A DNA stretch of 64,000 nt from Metabacillus niabensis (GCF_902829255.1 NZ_CADEPK010000033.1:36983-100982); one strand, 5' to 3'; positions 17,994 through 27,119 are shown, numbered from the stretch's first letter. Translations and numbers: made by a program. Notes: generated by a model not told the origin, from the sequence alone.

Positions 17994-19424
17994 ATGAATA
18001 TTGGAAAAGATGGCTTAAACAGGCGTGACTTCCTGAAGGTTGGCGGATTAGGTACAGTTGCATTGACTTTAGGTACCACTGGATTATTATCACTTACTGG
18101 GGCAAAAGAAGGTGTTGCCGCAACTAGTGGCTTTACTGGCTATGGACCACTCGTAAAGGATCCGAATGGAATCCTCGATTTACCAAGAGGCTTTCATTAT
18201 AAGATCATTTCTCAAACTGGTGAAAGAATGCCAAATGGAGACTTAATTCCAGCTTTATTTGATGGTATGGCTGCATTTAAAGGTGAAAAAAACACAACCA
18301 TCCTTGTTCGCAACCACGAAAATGGGACAAACTCTCAATATCCTGTTAATGGAAAAAACCCATGGAGCAAAGGTGCTGCTGGCGGTACAACAGCACTGAT
18401 TGTTGATGAAAACAGAAATGTGATTGATGAATATGTTACCAATTCTGGAACGATTCGAAATTGTGCTGGCGGCCCTTCTACTTGGGGTACTTGGTTAACA
18501 TGTGAGGAAACACGTGATTTAGGCCATGGCTTTGTTTTTGAAGTAAATCCACTTGATCCAGAAAATGAAATGTCAAAAACACCGATTCGCGATATGGGGT
18601 ATTTTTCACATGAAGCATGTGCTGTTGATCCAACAACAGGTATTTGGTATTTAACAGAAGATAGCAGTCCAAGCTTTCTCTATCGATTCACTCCACATGA
18701 TCGCAGTCAAAAGCTAGGTTCCCTTCAAAAAGGTGGAATTTTAGAGGCTGCAGCGATTGATGAAATTTCTACAACCTCTCCAAGCCAGTTAAATAGTGGG
18801 CAAAAATTCGGGATCGTTTGGAAACAGTTAAACCCAGAGCGCGCTCAGCAGGATGCAAAGGATTTAGGCTGTATACAATTTAGCCGTTTAGAAGGTGCCT
18901 ACTTCTCTGCTGGAACATTTTGGTTTGATGATACAAGTGCAGGTAGTAAAGCACTTGGTCGCGTTTATCGTTACATCCCTGCGACAAATACATTGGAGCT
19001 CTTCTACGAATCAACATCACAAAATGAATTAGAAATGCCTGATAACATTACGATCGCTCCTTGGGGAGATCTTTGGATTGCCGAAGACGGTGGTGGAAAT
19101 GACCGTATCGTTGGTTTAACTCCTGAAGGAAATATTTATACATTTGCAGAAAATCGAATGAATGGTTCAGAGTTTGCTGGCCCTACCTTCTCTCCTGATG
19201 GAAAGACGCTTTTTGTCAATATGCAAACACCTGGTATTACATTTGCGATTTGGGGGCCATTTGCTCGTCGCAATGTAGCGCGCCAACGGGCAATGAACCA
19301 TGCAGCACCACCTGCTAGTCTAGCACCAGATGTATCAGATAAGCTAACAGCATTTGCTGATGAGCAAGGAATGTCTATCTTAGAAGCAGCTGCACTTGAG
19401 CGTCATGGAATGCCTATCCTTTAA
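17994..19424 (+). CDS. phoX: PhoX family (DUF839) alkaline phosphatase with Tat signal
   Basis: The 476-residue protein opens with a twin-arginine signal (Arg10-Arg11 in LNRRDFLKVGG) and a hydrophobic stretch ending near AAT. The mature part has PhoX/DUF839 features such as ILVRNHENGTNS, TWLTCEETRD, GYFSHEACAVDP, SRLEGAYF and PDNITIAPWGDLWIAEDG, whose acidic residues bind Ca2+/Fe3+ in known PhoX. It would release phosphate from organic esters outside the cell. The cofactor is loaded before export, explaining the Tat route. The tatA and tatC genes directly downstream and PhoP-like repeats upstream give a phoD-tatAd-tatCd-like arrangement with PhoX in place of PhoD. Confidence 0.9.
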   Translation: MNIGKDGLNRRDFLKVGGLGTVALTLGTTGLLSLTGAKEGVAATSGFTGYGPLVKDPNGILDLPRGFHYKIISQTGERMPNGDLIPALFDGMAAFKGEKNTTILVRNHENGTNSQYPVNGKNPWSKGAAGGTTALIVDENRNVIDEYVTNSGTIRNCAGGPSTWGTWLTCEETRDLGHGFVFEVNPLDPENEMSKTPIRDMGYFSHEACAVDPTTGIWYLTEDSSPSFLYRFTPHDRSQKLGSLQKGGILEAAAIDEISTTSPSQLNSGQKFGIVWKQLNPERAQQDAKDLGCIQFSRLEGAYFSAGTFWFDDTSAGSKALGRVYRYIPATNTLELFYESTSQNELEMPDNITIAPWGDLWIAEDGGGNDRIVGLTPEGNIYTFAENRMNGSEFAGPTFSPDGKTLFVNMQTPGITFAIWGPFARRNVARQRAMNHAAPPASLAPDVSDKLTAFADEQGMSILEAAALERHGMPIL

Positions 19425-19599
19425 TAAGGAAAACTTGAAGCTCATTGCTTAGCCTTTAGCTATAAAACGTATAAGAATAAAAGGTGTTTACACTGAATTC
19501 CTATACAATGCTGATCATAAGGCAAGTGACCTTAGCCGTATCTACTCTTATCAAAACTTATTATGAAGCAAAATCTATCTTAGTTAAGGGGGTTCTATC

Positions 19600-19824
19600 G
19601 TGCCAAACGTTGGAATACCAGGTCTAATACTCATTCTTGTCATCGCCCTCATTATCTTTGGGCCATCCAAATTACCGGAAATTGGGCGTGCGTTCGGAAA
19701 TACACTTAAGGAATTTAAAAAGGCAACAAATGATTTAGTAAACGGTGATAGCGAACAGAAAAAAAGCAACGAAAAAGCAGAAGTAGTCAAGCTTGAGAAA
19801 TCCGAAACAAAAACGGGTAGTTAA
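19600..19824 (+). CDS. tatA: Sec-independent translocase protein TatA
   Basis: The 74-residue protein has one N-terminal membrane helix, the conserved [14 protein letters not shown] hinge and an amphipathic helix ([14 protein letters not shown]). The tail is charged and unstructured. It forms the pore-like part of the minimal TatA-TatC translocase. It begins with GTG after AAGGGGG. The location between phoX and tatC suggests a dedicated translocase for that substrate, like TatAd of Bacillus subtilis. Confidence 0.95.
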   Translation: MPNVGIPGLILILVIALIIFGPSKLPEIGRAFGNTLKEFKKATNDLVNGDSEQKKSNEKAEVVKLEKSETKTGS

Positions 19825-19864
19825 GAAAAAGCGAAGTAGCTTGCATACCCTATGACAAAAATGT

Positions 19865-19897
19865 GGCACAAGAATAGAAGCTGTTTATTCTTGTGCC
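19865..19897 (+). terminator. Hairpin between tatA and tatC
   Basis: Twelve-base arms GGCACAAGAATA/TATTCTTGTGCC are perfect, but only a few T follow. It may be an attenuator or processing site that lowers tatC expression relative to tatA. Confidence 0.6.
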
Positions 19898-20017
19898 TCT
19901 TATGACTAACAAGCGCTAAGTAAACAGCCTTTCGATAAGAAAGCGAACGATGTAAAATGGCCAACTGAGCTTTAGAGTAGCTTATATCGTTCTTCTATTA
20001 ATAAAGGAGTACATGTT

Positions 20018-20761
20018 ATGGATCAGACAAAATTGAAATTCACCGATCATTTAGAAGAATTACGAAAGAGAATTATTATTACCGGAGTTACCTTCATTCT
20101 TTTCTTTATCCTAGGTTTCGTTTTTGTACAGGATATTTATCAATTTTTAGTAAAGGACTTGTCTGGAAAGCTTGCCTTGCTTGGTCCTGGAGATATTATT
20201 TGGATTTATATGGTGATTGCTGGTGTAACAGCAATAGCTTGTACGATTCCTGTAGCTGCATATCAAATTTGGAGATTTGTTAAGCCTGCCCTTACTCATT
20301 CAGAGCAAAAAATCTCCTTAGCCTTTATCCCGGGATTATTTTTTCTCTTTCTTTTTGGAATCGCATTCGGATACTTCATTTTATTTCCAATTGTTCTTTC
20401 CTTTTTAACAGGCCTTATTGGCGATCAGTTTGCAACCTTTTTTACTGCGGAAAAATATTTTAAATTTATGTTGAACTTAACATTACCCTTTGGATTTTTA
20501 TTTGAAATGCCAGCTGTTGTGATGTTCCTTACAAAATTAGGGATCATCAATCCTCTCAAGCTTGTTAAAGCAAGAAAAATCTCCTACTTCGTCTTAGTAA
20601 TTGTTTCAGTGTTTATTACCCCTCCAGATTTTATATCTGATGTTCTAGTTATTATACCTTTACTGCTTTTGTATGAATTAAGTATTACATTAAGCAAAGT
20701 TGTCTTCAGAAAGAAGCTAAAATCAAATGCTCAAGATTTGTCGAATTTTGAACAAATATAG
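20018..20761 (+). CDS. tatC: Sec-independent translocase protein TatC
   Basis: The 247-residue protein has six membrane helices and the TatC family opening FTDHLEELRKRIIITG, whose Glu/Arg residues bind the twin-arginine signal. A conserved loop FEMPAVVMFLTKLGI precedes helix five, and FITPPDFISDVL follows. AAAGGAG precedes the ATG. TatC recognises the signal peptide and recruits TatA. The gene probably completes a phoX-tatA-tatC unit. Confidence 0.95.
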   Translation: MDQTKLKFTDHLEELRKRIIITGVTFILFFILGFVFVQDIYQFLVKDLSGKLALLGPGDIIWIYMVIAGVTAIACTIPVAAYQIWRFVKPALTHSEQKISLAFIPGLFFLFLFGIAFGYFILFPIVLSFLTGLIGDQFATFFTAEKYFKFMLNLTLPFGFLFEMPAVVMFLTKLGIINPLKLVKARKISYFVLVIVSVFITPPDFISDVLVIIPLLLLYELSITLSKVVFRKKLKSNAQDLSNFEQI

Positions 20762-20775
20762 CAAAAAAAACACCG

Positions 20776-20875
20776 TAAAAGCCTTTACACAATCTGTTGA
20801 TTCTAACATAATACTAGTAAGGGCTTGTTTTTATCATAATTTAAGACCAACCTATAATGATTGGTCTTTTATTAT
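20776..20875 (+). terminator. Tandem terminators after tatC
   Basis: The first hairpin pairs AAGCCTTTAC with GTAAGGGCTT across a long loop and is followed by GTTTTTAT. The second (20843-20868) has perfect arms AAGACCAA/TTGGTCTT followed by a T-rich tail. The remaining 200 bases up to the next gene show no gene. Confidence 0.8.
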
Positions 20876-21075
20876 TCGCGTAATCTATTCTACAGCTCGA
20901 ATATTCTTGGAAAAAGCCGAGAAAAATAATCACCAATATCATATTAAATCGTATAGATTGAACGATATCCTCTCATTAAGCTTCTCGATGGGAACTCGCT
21001 TTTCCACGTTTAAACGCTAATTGTAATATAAATAAAAATAATTAGGATTAGTACATACTTTAGAGGTGCTGTTTA

Positions 21076-23292
21076 ATGAATGAAAAAGAACCCTACTATA
21101 TAACTGAATCAAAACAATTATGTCGAGAACGTGGTATGGATCCCGATATTATAGCAAGTCCGAAGGTGAAGATGACCGAACTAGAACTAGCTAGTAAGAG
21201 AAAGTCATACAGTGAGATTTTATCTGTTGTTAGTTTTTTCTCCAAAAAGCTTTTGGATTCACTGAAAGGTACTCCTATCTTAATCGTCATTTCTGATGAG
21301 AAAGGATTCTTGTTGGAAATGGTTGGTGATGAAACGATTAAATCCACTGTCGAGCAGTTCGGCATCCAAATCGGCAGTCTATTTACACAAGAAGACACTG
21401 GGACGAATGTAATTAGCCTCGCTTTACAGCAAAAACATCCTATTCGATTAATTGGCGAAGACCATTTCCATTCATTTCTCCATGGAATTGCGTGTTACGG
21501 TGCTGCGTTTCATTATACAGATGAAAATAGCTTATTAGGCAGCGTTTGTTTAATGATGCCAATTGCCCTTCAAAATCCCCTTTTCCTTACAATGCTCGCA
21601 CATGTTGTTGATTCAATTGAAAGAGAGCTGCTATTAAGAAAGCAAAATAGAAAGCTAAATATTATGAATCAAATTATGCTCAGCAGAACACGTAATGGAA
21701 TTGTGATTACCGATGAAAAAGGGATTACAACTGAATTTAATGATTTCGCTGAAGAAATCTCTCCTTTTTATAAAAATGAGGTAATTGGAAGATGTATTTA
21801 CGAATCAGGCATAACAGGCGAATACTTCAAACGAGTATTACAACATGAAGAAAAATTTGAAAATGTTGAACTAAAATATACTGGTAAAAAAGGCAACCTT
21901 ATTGTTTGTTTATTTGATGCTCAACCTATTTATGAAAACGATCGAGTTATTGGTGCCTTTGGTCAATTTAGGGATATTACTGACCGCTATTTAATAGAAG
22001 AAAAATATAATTATTTAGCCTATCATGATGACCTTACAAATTTACCAAACAGACGATATTTTCAAAAAGAGCTACAAGCATTTATTAAAGCGAACAAAAA
22101 GAAAAAGCAGTCGTTAGCTGTCTTATATTTAGACTTAGATCGCTTTAAGGTCATCAACGATACTTTCGGTCATTCAAAAGGTGATCACCTTCTAAAAGAA
22201 GTGGCGAAAAGATTATCAAGCTGTATAAGCGAGAATTCTCAATTAGCACGGATGGGTGGAGATGAATTCATTATCACCATCACTAATTTTAAAAATCCGC
22301 AGGAGATCACTAAATTAGCTGATAAAATATTGGCGAAGTTTTCAAAGCCGTTTCGCCTTAAATCGATTGAAATACATACATCTGTAAGTATCGGTATTGC
22401 CATATACCCAGATTATCCATTAAATCTTGAAGAATTTATGATTTATGCTGATAACGCAATGTATCAAGCAAAGGAACAAGGAAAAAATGGGTATGCCATT
22501 TATACAGATGAGTTAATTCATCTTTTAACTGAGAAAATAACGCTTGAGTCTGACCTTAAAAGGGCATTAAATGAGAATGAGTTTTTCCTCCAATACCAAC
22601 CACAAATTTGCTCTAAAACAGGAGAAATAGTAGGTGTTGAAGCATTAATTCGTTGGAATCATCCTAAATTAGGGATTATTTATCCAGATAAATTCATTCA
22701 ATTAGCTGAAGAAACAGGATTAATTATTCAGCTTGGTGAGTGGGTAGTTGAGCATGCCTGCTTACAAAACAAAAAATGGCAAGATTCCGGACTAAAGTCA
22801 ATTAAAGTATCTGTTAATCTCTCTACTCAACAGTTTTTAAAGCAAAATTTGGTAGAATTTATGAAAAAAGTATTAGACAAAACCAAGCTTGATCCTAGAT
22901 ACTTAGTATTAGAGATAACTGAGTCAATGGCAATGGATTTTGATTATTCCTTAAATGTCCTTGAACAATTGAAAGGGATTGGTGTTGGAATTAGCATCGA
23001 TGACTTTGGAACAGGCTATAGTTCCCTTAGTTATTTAAAGAAATTCCCGATCGATTATTTAAAAATCGATAAATCATTTGTCAGGGATATAAATGATGAT
23101 GAAAATGATGCAAATATCGTAAAAGCCATCATCACATTAGCGCATAATCTTAATCTTCAAGTCATTGCAGAGGGGGTTGAGACAAACGAACAATTGCAAT
23201 TTTTAAAGAAAAACGATTGCGATCACATCCAAGGGTATATTTTTAGTAAACCACTTACATCGAGCCAAATTGAGCAGGGGTTTCTTTCATAA
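21076..23292 (+). CDS. GAF-PAS-GGDEF-EAL cyclic-di-GMP enzyme
   Basis: The 738-residue cytosolic protein has an N-terminal GAF-like region (about residues 40-190, with DTGTNVISLALQQ as in transcription-activator sensory domains). A PAS domain follows (about 195-315), then a GGDEF domain with intact GGDEF at 394-398 and an EAL domain with intact EAL at 522-524 and DDFGTGYSSL. Both catalytic motifs are preserved, so it may make and break cyclic di-GMP under control of the sensors. No allosteric RxxD site precedes GGDEF. AGAGGTG lies upstream of the ATG. Cyclic di-GMP controls motility and matrix in Bacillus, which suits the nearby chemoreceptors and TasA-like genes. Confidence 0.92.
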   Translation: MNEKEPYYITESKQLCRERGMDPDIIASPKVKMTELELASKRKSYSEILSVVSFFSKKLLDSLKGTPILIVISDEKGFLLEMVGDETIKSTVEQFGIQIGSLFTQEDTGTNVISLALQQKHPIRLIGEDHFHSFLHGIACYGAAFHYTDENSLLGSVCLMMPIALQNPLFLTMLAHVVDSIERELLLRKQNRKLNIMNQIMLSRTRNGIVITDEKGITTEFNDFAEEISPFYKNEVIGRCIYESGITGEYFKRVLQHEEKFENVELKYTGKKGNLIVCLFDAQPIYENDRVIGAFGQFRDITDRYLIEEKYNYLAYHDDLTNLPNRRYFQKELQAFIKANKKKKQSLAVLYLDLDRFKVINDTFGHSKGDHLLKEVAKRLSSCISENSQLARMGGDEFIITITNFKNPQEITKLADKILAKFSKPFRLKSIEIHTSVSIGIAIYPDYPLNLEEFMIYADNAMYQAKEQGKNGYAIYTDELIHLLTEKITLESDLKRALNENEFFLQYQPQICSKTGEIVGVEALIRWNHPKLGIIYPDKFIQLAEETGLIIQLGEWVVEHACLQNKKWQDSGLKSIKVSVNLSTQQFLKQNLVEFMKKVLDKTKLDPRYLVLEITESMAMDFDYSLNVLEQLKGIGVGISIDDFGTGYSSLSYLKKFPIDYLKIDKSFVRDINDDENDANIVKAIITLAHNLNLQVIAEGVETNEQLQFLKKNDCDHIQGYIFSKPLTSSQIEQGFLS

Positions 23293-23335
23293 CTATCAAA
23301 AAAGAGAGAGAAAATGGGGAGGAGAAACTTTAACA

Positions 23336-24970
23336 ATGGAATCATGTGCATCAGTATTAGTCAGAAATTTTAAAAGATGGGGAGTTAACCATATTTTTGG
23401 TATTCCAGGAAAAGCGGTGTCCCCTTTAATTTTTGCTACGGACAAGCATGATATTGAATTTGTTCTCAGCAAGCATGAATCAGGGGCAGGCTTTGAAGCG
23501 ACAGGCTATTCAATGATGAATCAAAAAATCGGTGTTGCGCTTGGTACCTCTGGTCCAGGTGGGACAAACTTGCTTACTGCTGCAGGACAAGCAAAATCAT
23601 CAAATATTCCACTATTGATCATCACTGGCCATCCAGGATTAAAGGATACTGGTAAAGCATTAGGACAGGATTCTTCTATCTTTGGTACAGATTTAGCGGA
23701 AATGTTCAAGCCTGTTACGAAATTTAGCGCAAGAGTCGAACGCGGTGATATGCTGAAAATCTACTTACAGCATGCACTCGAAAAAGCATTAACAGGAGTA
23801 AAGGGTCCTGTACATTTATCGATTGCATTCGATATCATGCTCGAAGAAATTGAACCATTTGATCTTGATCTACCAGAGTCAAACGAAATGGTATCACCAC
23901 ATATCGACGAAGTTGTTGAATTATTAAATTCTGCAAAGCGTCCTCTATTGTTTTTAGGAAAAGGTGTTCACTCAAGTAAAGCTTATGAAGAAGTTCGTTT
24001 ATTAGCTGAGCATTGGAACATCCCTGTTATAACAACTCCTGGTGGTAAAGGGACGTTTATTTCCAACCACACTCTTTCTCTTGGCGCCTTCGGATTAGGA
24101 GGTACACAAGAAGCAAGTGATTATCTTAAACAAGGTGTCGATCAACTAATCGTCATTGGCACAAAATTAAGTGATATGTCAGTTGCGGGGTTATCAAAAG
24201 AAATGTATCCAAAATCAATTATCCACTTTGATTACGATCCAACCTTTATGGGAAAAACACTCAATGTCCCAACAACACCAGTTCTTGGTGACATCCGCTC
24301 TAATTTACAGGCAATCCTGAAGGATGTTTCCCCAACTGAGCATAATGAATTTATAAAGCCTAAGCAGCTAAATCAAGTGGAAAATAACTCTGCTGAGGAA
24401 CGAATGACTGCAGAAACTACATTAAAGGTCGTTAGAAATTCCCTTCCTGATGACGCAATTATTTTTGGCGATGATGGAAGTCATACCTTTTTTGGTATAA
24501 AATATTTTGATATCTATACACCAGGTACGTTTTTCTTCGACGATGTTTTCGGTGCAATGGGACATGCTATCGGATATTCAATTGGCGCTAAGCTAGCTGC
24601 TCCAGATAAAACGATTGTCTGTTTAGCTGGTGATGGCTGTATGTTCATGCATGGAACAGAAATTTCTACCGCATTAAACTATCAATCACCTGTATTATTC
24701 ATCGTATTAAATAACGGTAGATTAGATATGGTTGAAAAAGGAATGCGGAAAATGATTGGAAAGTCGATTGGAGCAGTATTTGAAACCCCGCTCGATGTAG
24801 CAGCCTTTGCAGAGTCAATGGGTCTCCAATCTTTTAAATGCTTTAATCCTAACGATTTACAAATTGCCCTGCACCAAGCCTTACAAACGATTGCCGATAC
24901 AAACAAGCCAGTTGTTGTGGAAGTAATCGTTGACGGCGAAGAAATTCCACCAACGATGGGGAGGCAGTAA
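23336..24970 (+). CDS. Thiamine-diphosphate enzyme (acetolactate synthase/pyruvate oxidase-like)
   Basis: About 544 residues with the three-domain layout of the pyruvate oxidase/acetohydroxyacid synthase group. The catalytic Glu48 lies in SKHESGAGFEATGY, the central FAD/DHS-like domain has GKGVHSS, and the ThDP-binding motif is GDGCMFMHG...VLNN. ATG at 23336 is preferred because GGGAGGAG lies upstream; longer forms would overlap the preceding gene and lack family residues. Its stop overlaps the ribosome binding site of the next gene, a carboxymuconolactone-decarboxylase-like protein, so the two likely act together on a 2-oxo acid. The exact substrate is not evident. Confidence 0.85.
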   Translation: MESCASVLVRNFKRWGVNHIFGIPGKAVSPLIFATDKHDIEFVLSKHESGAGFEATGYSMMNQKIGVALGTSGPGGTNLLTAAGQAKSSNIPLLIITGHPGLKDTGKALGQDSSIFGTDLAEMFKPVTKFSARVERGDMLKIYLQHALEKALTGVKGPVHLSIAFDIMLEEIEPFDLDLPESNEMVSPHIDEVVELLNSAKRPLLFLGKGVHSSKAYEEVRLLAEHWNIPVITTPGGKGTFISNHTLSLGAFGLGGTQEASDYLKQGVDQLIVIGTKLSDMSVAGLSKEMYPKSIIHFDYDPTFMGKTLNVPTTPVLGDIRSNLQAILKDVSPTEHNEFIKPKQLNQVENNSAEERMTAETTLKVVRNSLPDDAIIFGDDGSHTFFGIKYFDIYTPGTFFFDDVFGAMGHAIGYSIGAKLAAPDKTIVCLAGDGCMFMHGTEISTALNYQSPVLFIVLNNGRLDMVEKGMRKMIGKSIGAVFETPLDVAAFAESMGLQSFKCFNPNDLQIALHQALQTIADTNKPVVVEVIVDGEEIPPTMGRQ

Positions 24971-24971
24971 G

Positions 24972-25346
24972 ATGGAACAGAACAATAGATTTGAAAAAGG
25001 AATTACTACCGTAAAGGAAATGGTTCCTGAAGAAACCTTTAAAATGATGGAAAACATGGAAAAGGTATCTCCAGACTTTTGGGAAATGATTGTCGGCTTC
25101 GGATTTGGTGAAGTCTATTCAAGAAAAGGACTTTCCTTAACTCAAAGAGAAATCATCACACTAACAGCACTTATTACCCAAGGTGCATTTGACCAGCTTG
25201 AGGTTCATATCCGCGCAGCCTTACAAGTCGGCTTAACCCAAGATGAAATCAAAGAAATCATTATTCAATGTGCGGCATATGCAGGATTTCCAAAGGCAAC
25301 ACAAGCGATGCAAATTGCCGGTAAAATCTTTGAATCAGTAAAATAA
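24972..25346 (+). CDS. Carboxymuconolactone decarboxylase/AhpD-like protein
   Basis: The 124-residue all-helical protein shows the CMD family core: LTQREIITLTALITQGAFDQ, then EVHIRAALQVGLTQDEIKE and CAAYAGFPKATQAM. The AhpD CxxC pair is absent, so a thiol peroxidase-partner role is unlikely; PcaC-like lyase or isomerase chemistry fits better. It begins one base after the upstream stop and is followed by a terminator, forming a two-gene operon with the ThDP enzyme. That tight pairing suggests one enzyme processes the product of the other. Confidence 0.88.
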   Translation: MEQNNRFEKGITTVKEMVPEETFKMMENMEKVSPDFWEMIVGFGFGEVYSRKGLSLTQREIITLTALITQGAFDQLEVHIRAALQVGLTQDEIKEIIIQCAAYAGFPKATQAMQIAGKIFESVK

Positions 25347-25357
25347 TCCTTATTTAT

Positions 25358-25397
25358 AGGGGGTGTTTGTACTATTTTTGTACAAGCACCCCCTTTC
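25358..25397 (+). terminator. Terminator after the CMD gene
   Basis: AGGGGGTGTTTGTAC pairs with GTACAAGCACCCCCT (one wobble) and is followed by TTTCT. Confidence 0.85.
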
Positions 25398-25490
25398 TAC
25401 TTCCCCCCCTAAAGACTAAGATTACCATTTCAAGTCATACTAACTATTGAACATTAACAACTTTAACAATTTGGGGGTATCAATTTTTTC

Positions 25491-25682
25491 ATGGGTGCAA
25501 TTGAACGAAGTGGTTATCGATTTGAACCTGAGTATAGTGTTATTGAACAGAATGGTGCAATCCATGTCTACAAAAAAGGAACCTTTATTGAAGAACTTCC
25601 CTTCACATTTTCCGGACAAGCTCCAAATTTAGGCGAAATTGAAAAGCTCATCGATCAATATTGTGAGGAGCAAGGCATTTAA
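25491..25682 (+). CDS. Small YbxH-like (DUF5370-type) protein
   Basis: The 63-residue product is soluble and acidic, with two beta-hairpins (IEQNGAIHVYKKGTFIEELP) and a C-terminal helix (IEKLIDQYCEEQGI). It resembles the conserved small Bacillus protein YbxH; function unknown. The ribosome binding site is a weak GGGGG about a dozen bases upstream. A longer overlapping frame starting near 25447 is judged spurious because this frame gives the family-like protein. Confidence 0.65.
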   Translation: MGAIERSGYRFEPEYSVIEQNGAIHVYKKGTFIEELPFTFSGQAPNLGEIEKLIDQYCEEQGI

Positions 25683-25689
25683 TACTTTA

Positions 25690-25850
25690 AGCAGCTAGGT
25701 GTTAAATTTAGACACATCAATATAGGAGGAGCTGCTTACCTCTTCCCTGGTGTGTCTCAAGCTCAAAGAAGTGCTTATTGTCTTCTATTCAAGAGTGACT
25801 TATGACTCGTGAGGCTAGGTGCTGCAGCTTTAAAAAAACCTACTTTTACA
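25690..25850. ncRNA. Candidate structured RNA between ybxH-like gene and guaC
   Basis: No coding frame is convincing here, but pairing potential is dense. AGACACATC (25709) pairs with GGTGTGTCT, enclosing GGAGGAG/CTCTTCC. An alternative AAGCAGCT/AGCTGCTT pairing overlaps it, and a GAGT/ACTC stem follows. The overlapping alternatives suggest a switching leader or small RNA; strand and function are unknown. Confidence 0.3.
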
Positions 25851-25868
25851 TACCTTAATGAAAAGCTT

Positions 25869-25940
25869 TGACAATATAATGAAAATGATGTAAAGTACCA
25901 ATGGGCGAACATTTTTAGTTTAACTAAAAATAAATATTCG
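25869..25940 (+). promoter_or_regulatory. guaC promoter with PurR-type operator
   Basis: TTGACA and TAAAGT are 17 bases apart. Just downstream CGAACATTT (25906-25914) and inverted AAATATTCG (25932-25940) are separated by 17 bases, the layout of paired PurBoxes. Between them lies a perfect palindrome TTTTTAGTT-T-AACTAAAAA. Confidence 0.65.
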
Positions 25941-25958
25941 TGTTTAGGGGTGTTATTC

Positions 25959-26942
25959 ATGGAAAATGTATTTGATTATGAAGATATTCAATTAATTCCG
26001 GCAAAATGCATTGTAAACAGCCGCTCTGAATGTGATACAACCGTAACGTTAGGTGGACATACGTTTAAATTACCTGTAGTTCCTGCTAATATGCAGACAA
26101 TTATTGATGAAACGATTTCAATTTATTTAGCTGAAAATGGCTATTTCTATATCATGCATCGTTTTGAACCAGAAAAGCGAATCGATTTTATTAATATGAT
26201 GAAATCACGCGGTTTAATCGCATCAATTAGTGTAGGTGTTAAAGAGGAAGAGTATGGGTTTATTGAACAATTAGCAAGTGAACAGCTAATTCCTGAATTT
26301 ATAACAATTGATATTGCACACGGGCATTCTAATGCTGTTATTGCAATGATCCAGCACATCAAAAAGCTCCTTCCAACTAGCTTTGTCATCGCAGGGAATG
26401 TTGGAACACCTGAAGCAGTTAGAGAATTAGAAAACGCTGGTGCTGACGCAACAAAGGTTGGGATTGGACCAGGAAAGGTATGCATTACAAAAATTAAAAC
26501 TGGCTTCGGAACTGGAGGCTGGCAATTAGCTGCACTTCGTTGGTGCGCAAAAGCTGCAAGCAAACCAATTATCGCTGACGGCGGAATTCGCACTCACGGT
26601 GATATTGCTAAATCAATTCGCTTCGGTGCTTCCATGGTTATGATCGGTTCATTATTTGCAGGTCATGAGGAATCACCAGGAAGAACAATTGAAAAAGACG
26701 GAAAACTTTATAAAGAATACTTTGGTTCTGCATCAGAATTCCAAAAAGGTGAAAAGAAAAATGTTGAAGGTAAGAAAATGTATGTTGAGTATAAAGGCTC
26801 ATTGCAAGATACATTAACCGAAATGGAGCAAGACCTTCAATCGTCAATTTCCTATGCAGGTGGAAAGAGATTAGATGCAATCCGTAATGTTGATTATGTG
26901 ATCGTAAAAAATTCAATTTTTAACGGTGATAAAGTATATTAA
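25959..26942 (+). CDS. guaC: GMP reductase
   Basis: The 327-residue enzyme converts GMP to IMP with NADPH, recycling guanine nucleotides. The N-terminus [20 protein letters not shown] and the IMPDH/GMPR signature [15 protein letters not shown], with its catalytic Cys, identify the family. The short form without CBS domains and the length match Bacillus GuaC rather than IMP dehydrogenase. ATG at 25959 is chosen behind TAGGGGTG; an upstream GTG is part of that site. It is monocistronic, with a probable PurR operator and a strong terminator. Confidence 0.95.
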   Translation: MENVFDYEDIQLIPAKCIVNSRSECDTTVTLGGHTFKLPVVPANMQTIIDETISIYLAENGYFYIMHRFEPEKRIDFINMMKSRGLIASISVGVKEEEYGFIEQLASEQLIPEFITIDIAHGHSNAVIAMIQHIKKLLPTSFVIAGNVGTPEAVRELENAGADATKVGIGPGKVCITKIKTGFGTGGWQLAALRWCAKAASKPIIADGGIRTHGDIAKSIRFGASMVMIGSLFAGHEESPGRTIEKDGKLYKEYFGSASEFQKGEKKNVEGKKMYVEYKGSLQDTLTEMEQDLQSSISYAGGKRLDAIRNVDYVIVKNSIFNGDKVY

Positions 26943-26951
26943 TAAGCTAAG

Positions 26952-26990
26952 AAGAGCGAGGGTGTTATTCCTCGCTCTTTTCTTTTTTAT
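26952..26990 (+). terminator. Terminator after guaC
   Basis: AAGAGCGAGG/CCTCGCTCTT arms with an eight-base loop are followed by TTCTTTTTT. Confidence 0.9.
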
Positions 26991-27028
26991 GATAATGAAA
27001 TTTTCACATAAACTGACTGCTTTTATAT

Positions 27029-27054
27029 TAAATATTTCATACATATGACGATAT
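27029..27054 (+). promoter_or_regulatory. Sigma-D-like promoter of the first chemoreceptor gene
   Basis: TAAA is followed after 14 bases by GACGATAT, close to the sigma-D consensus TAAA-N15-GCCGATAT that drives motility genes. Confidence 0.6.
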
Positions 27055-27119
27055 AAGGAATAATGATGAATTTTGTCGAAAAAACACTATTACCATTTAA
27101 TTAAAGGGGTGCAAACACA

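Noticed and set aside
20727..21020. 97-residue open frame after tatC
   Set aside because: It overlaps the end of tatC, lacks a ribosome binding site, runs through two terminator hairpins, and its composition is unlike a real protein.
25447..25632. Alternative 61-residue frame overlapping the ybxH-like gene
   Set aside because: The other frame gives a protein resembling a conserved Bacillus family; this one does not.
26147..26593. 148-residue frame opposite guaC
   Set aside because: It mirrors a strongly conserved coding region and has no ribosome binding site; antisense openness is a by-product of codon use.
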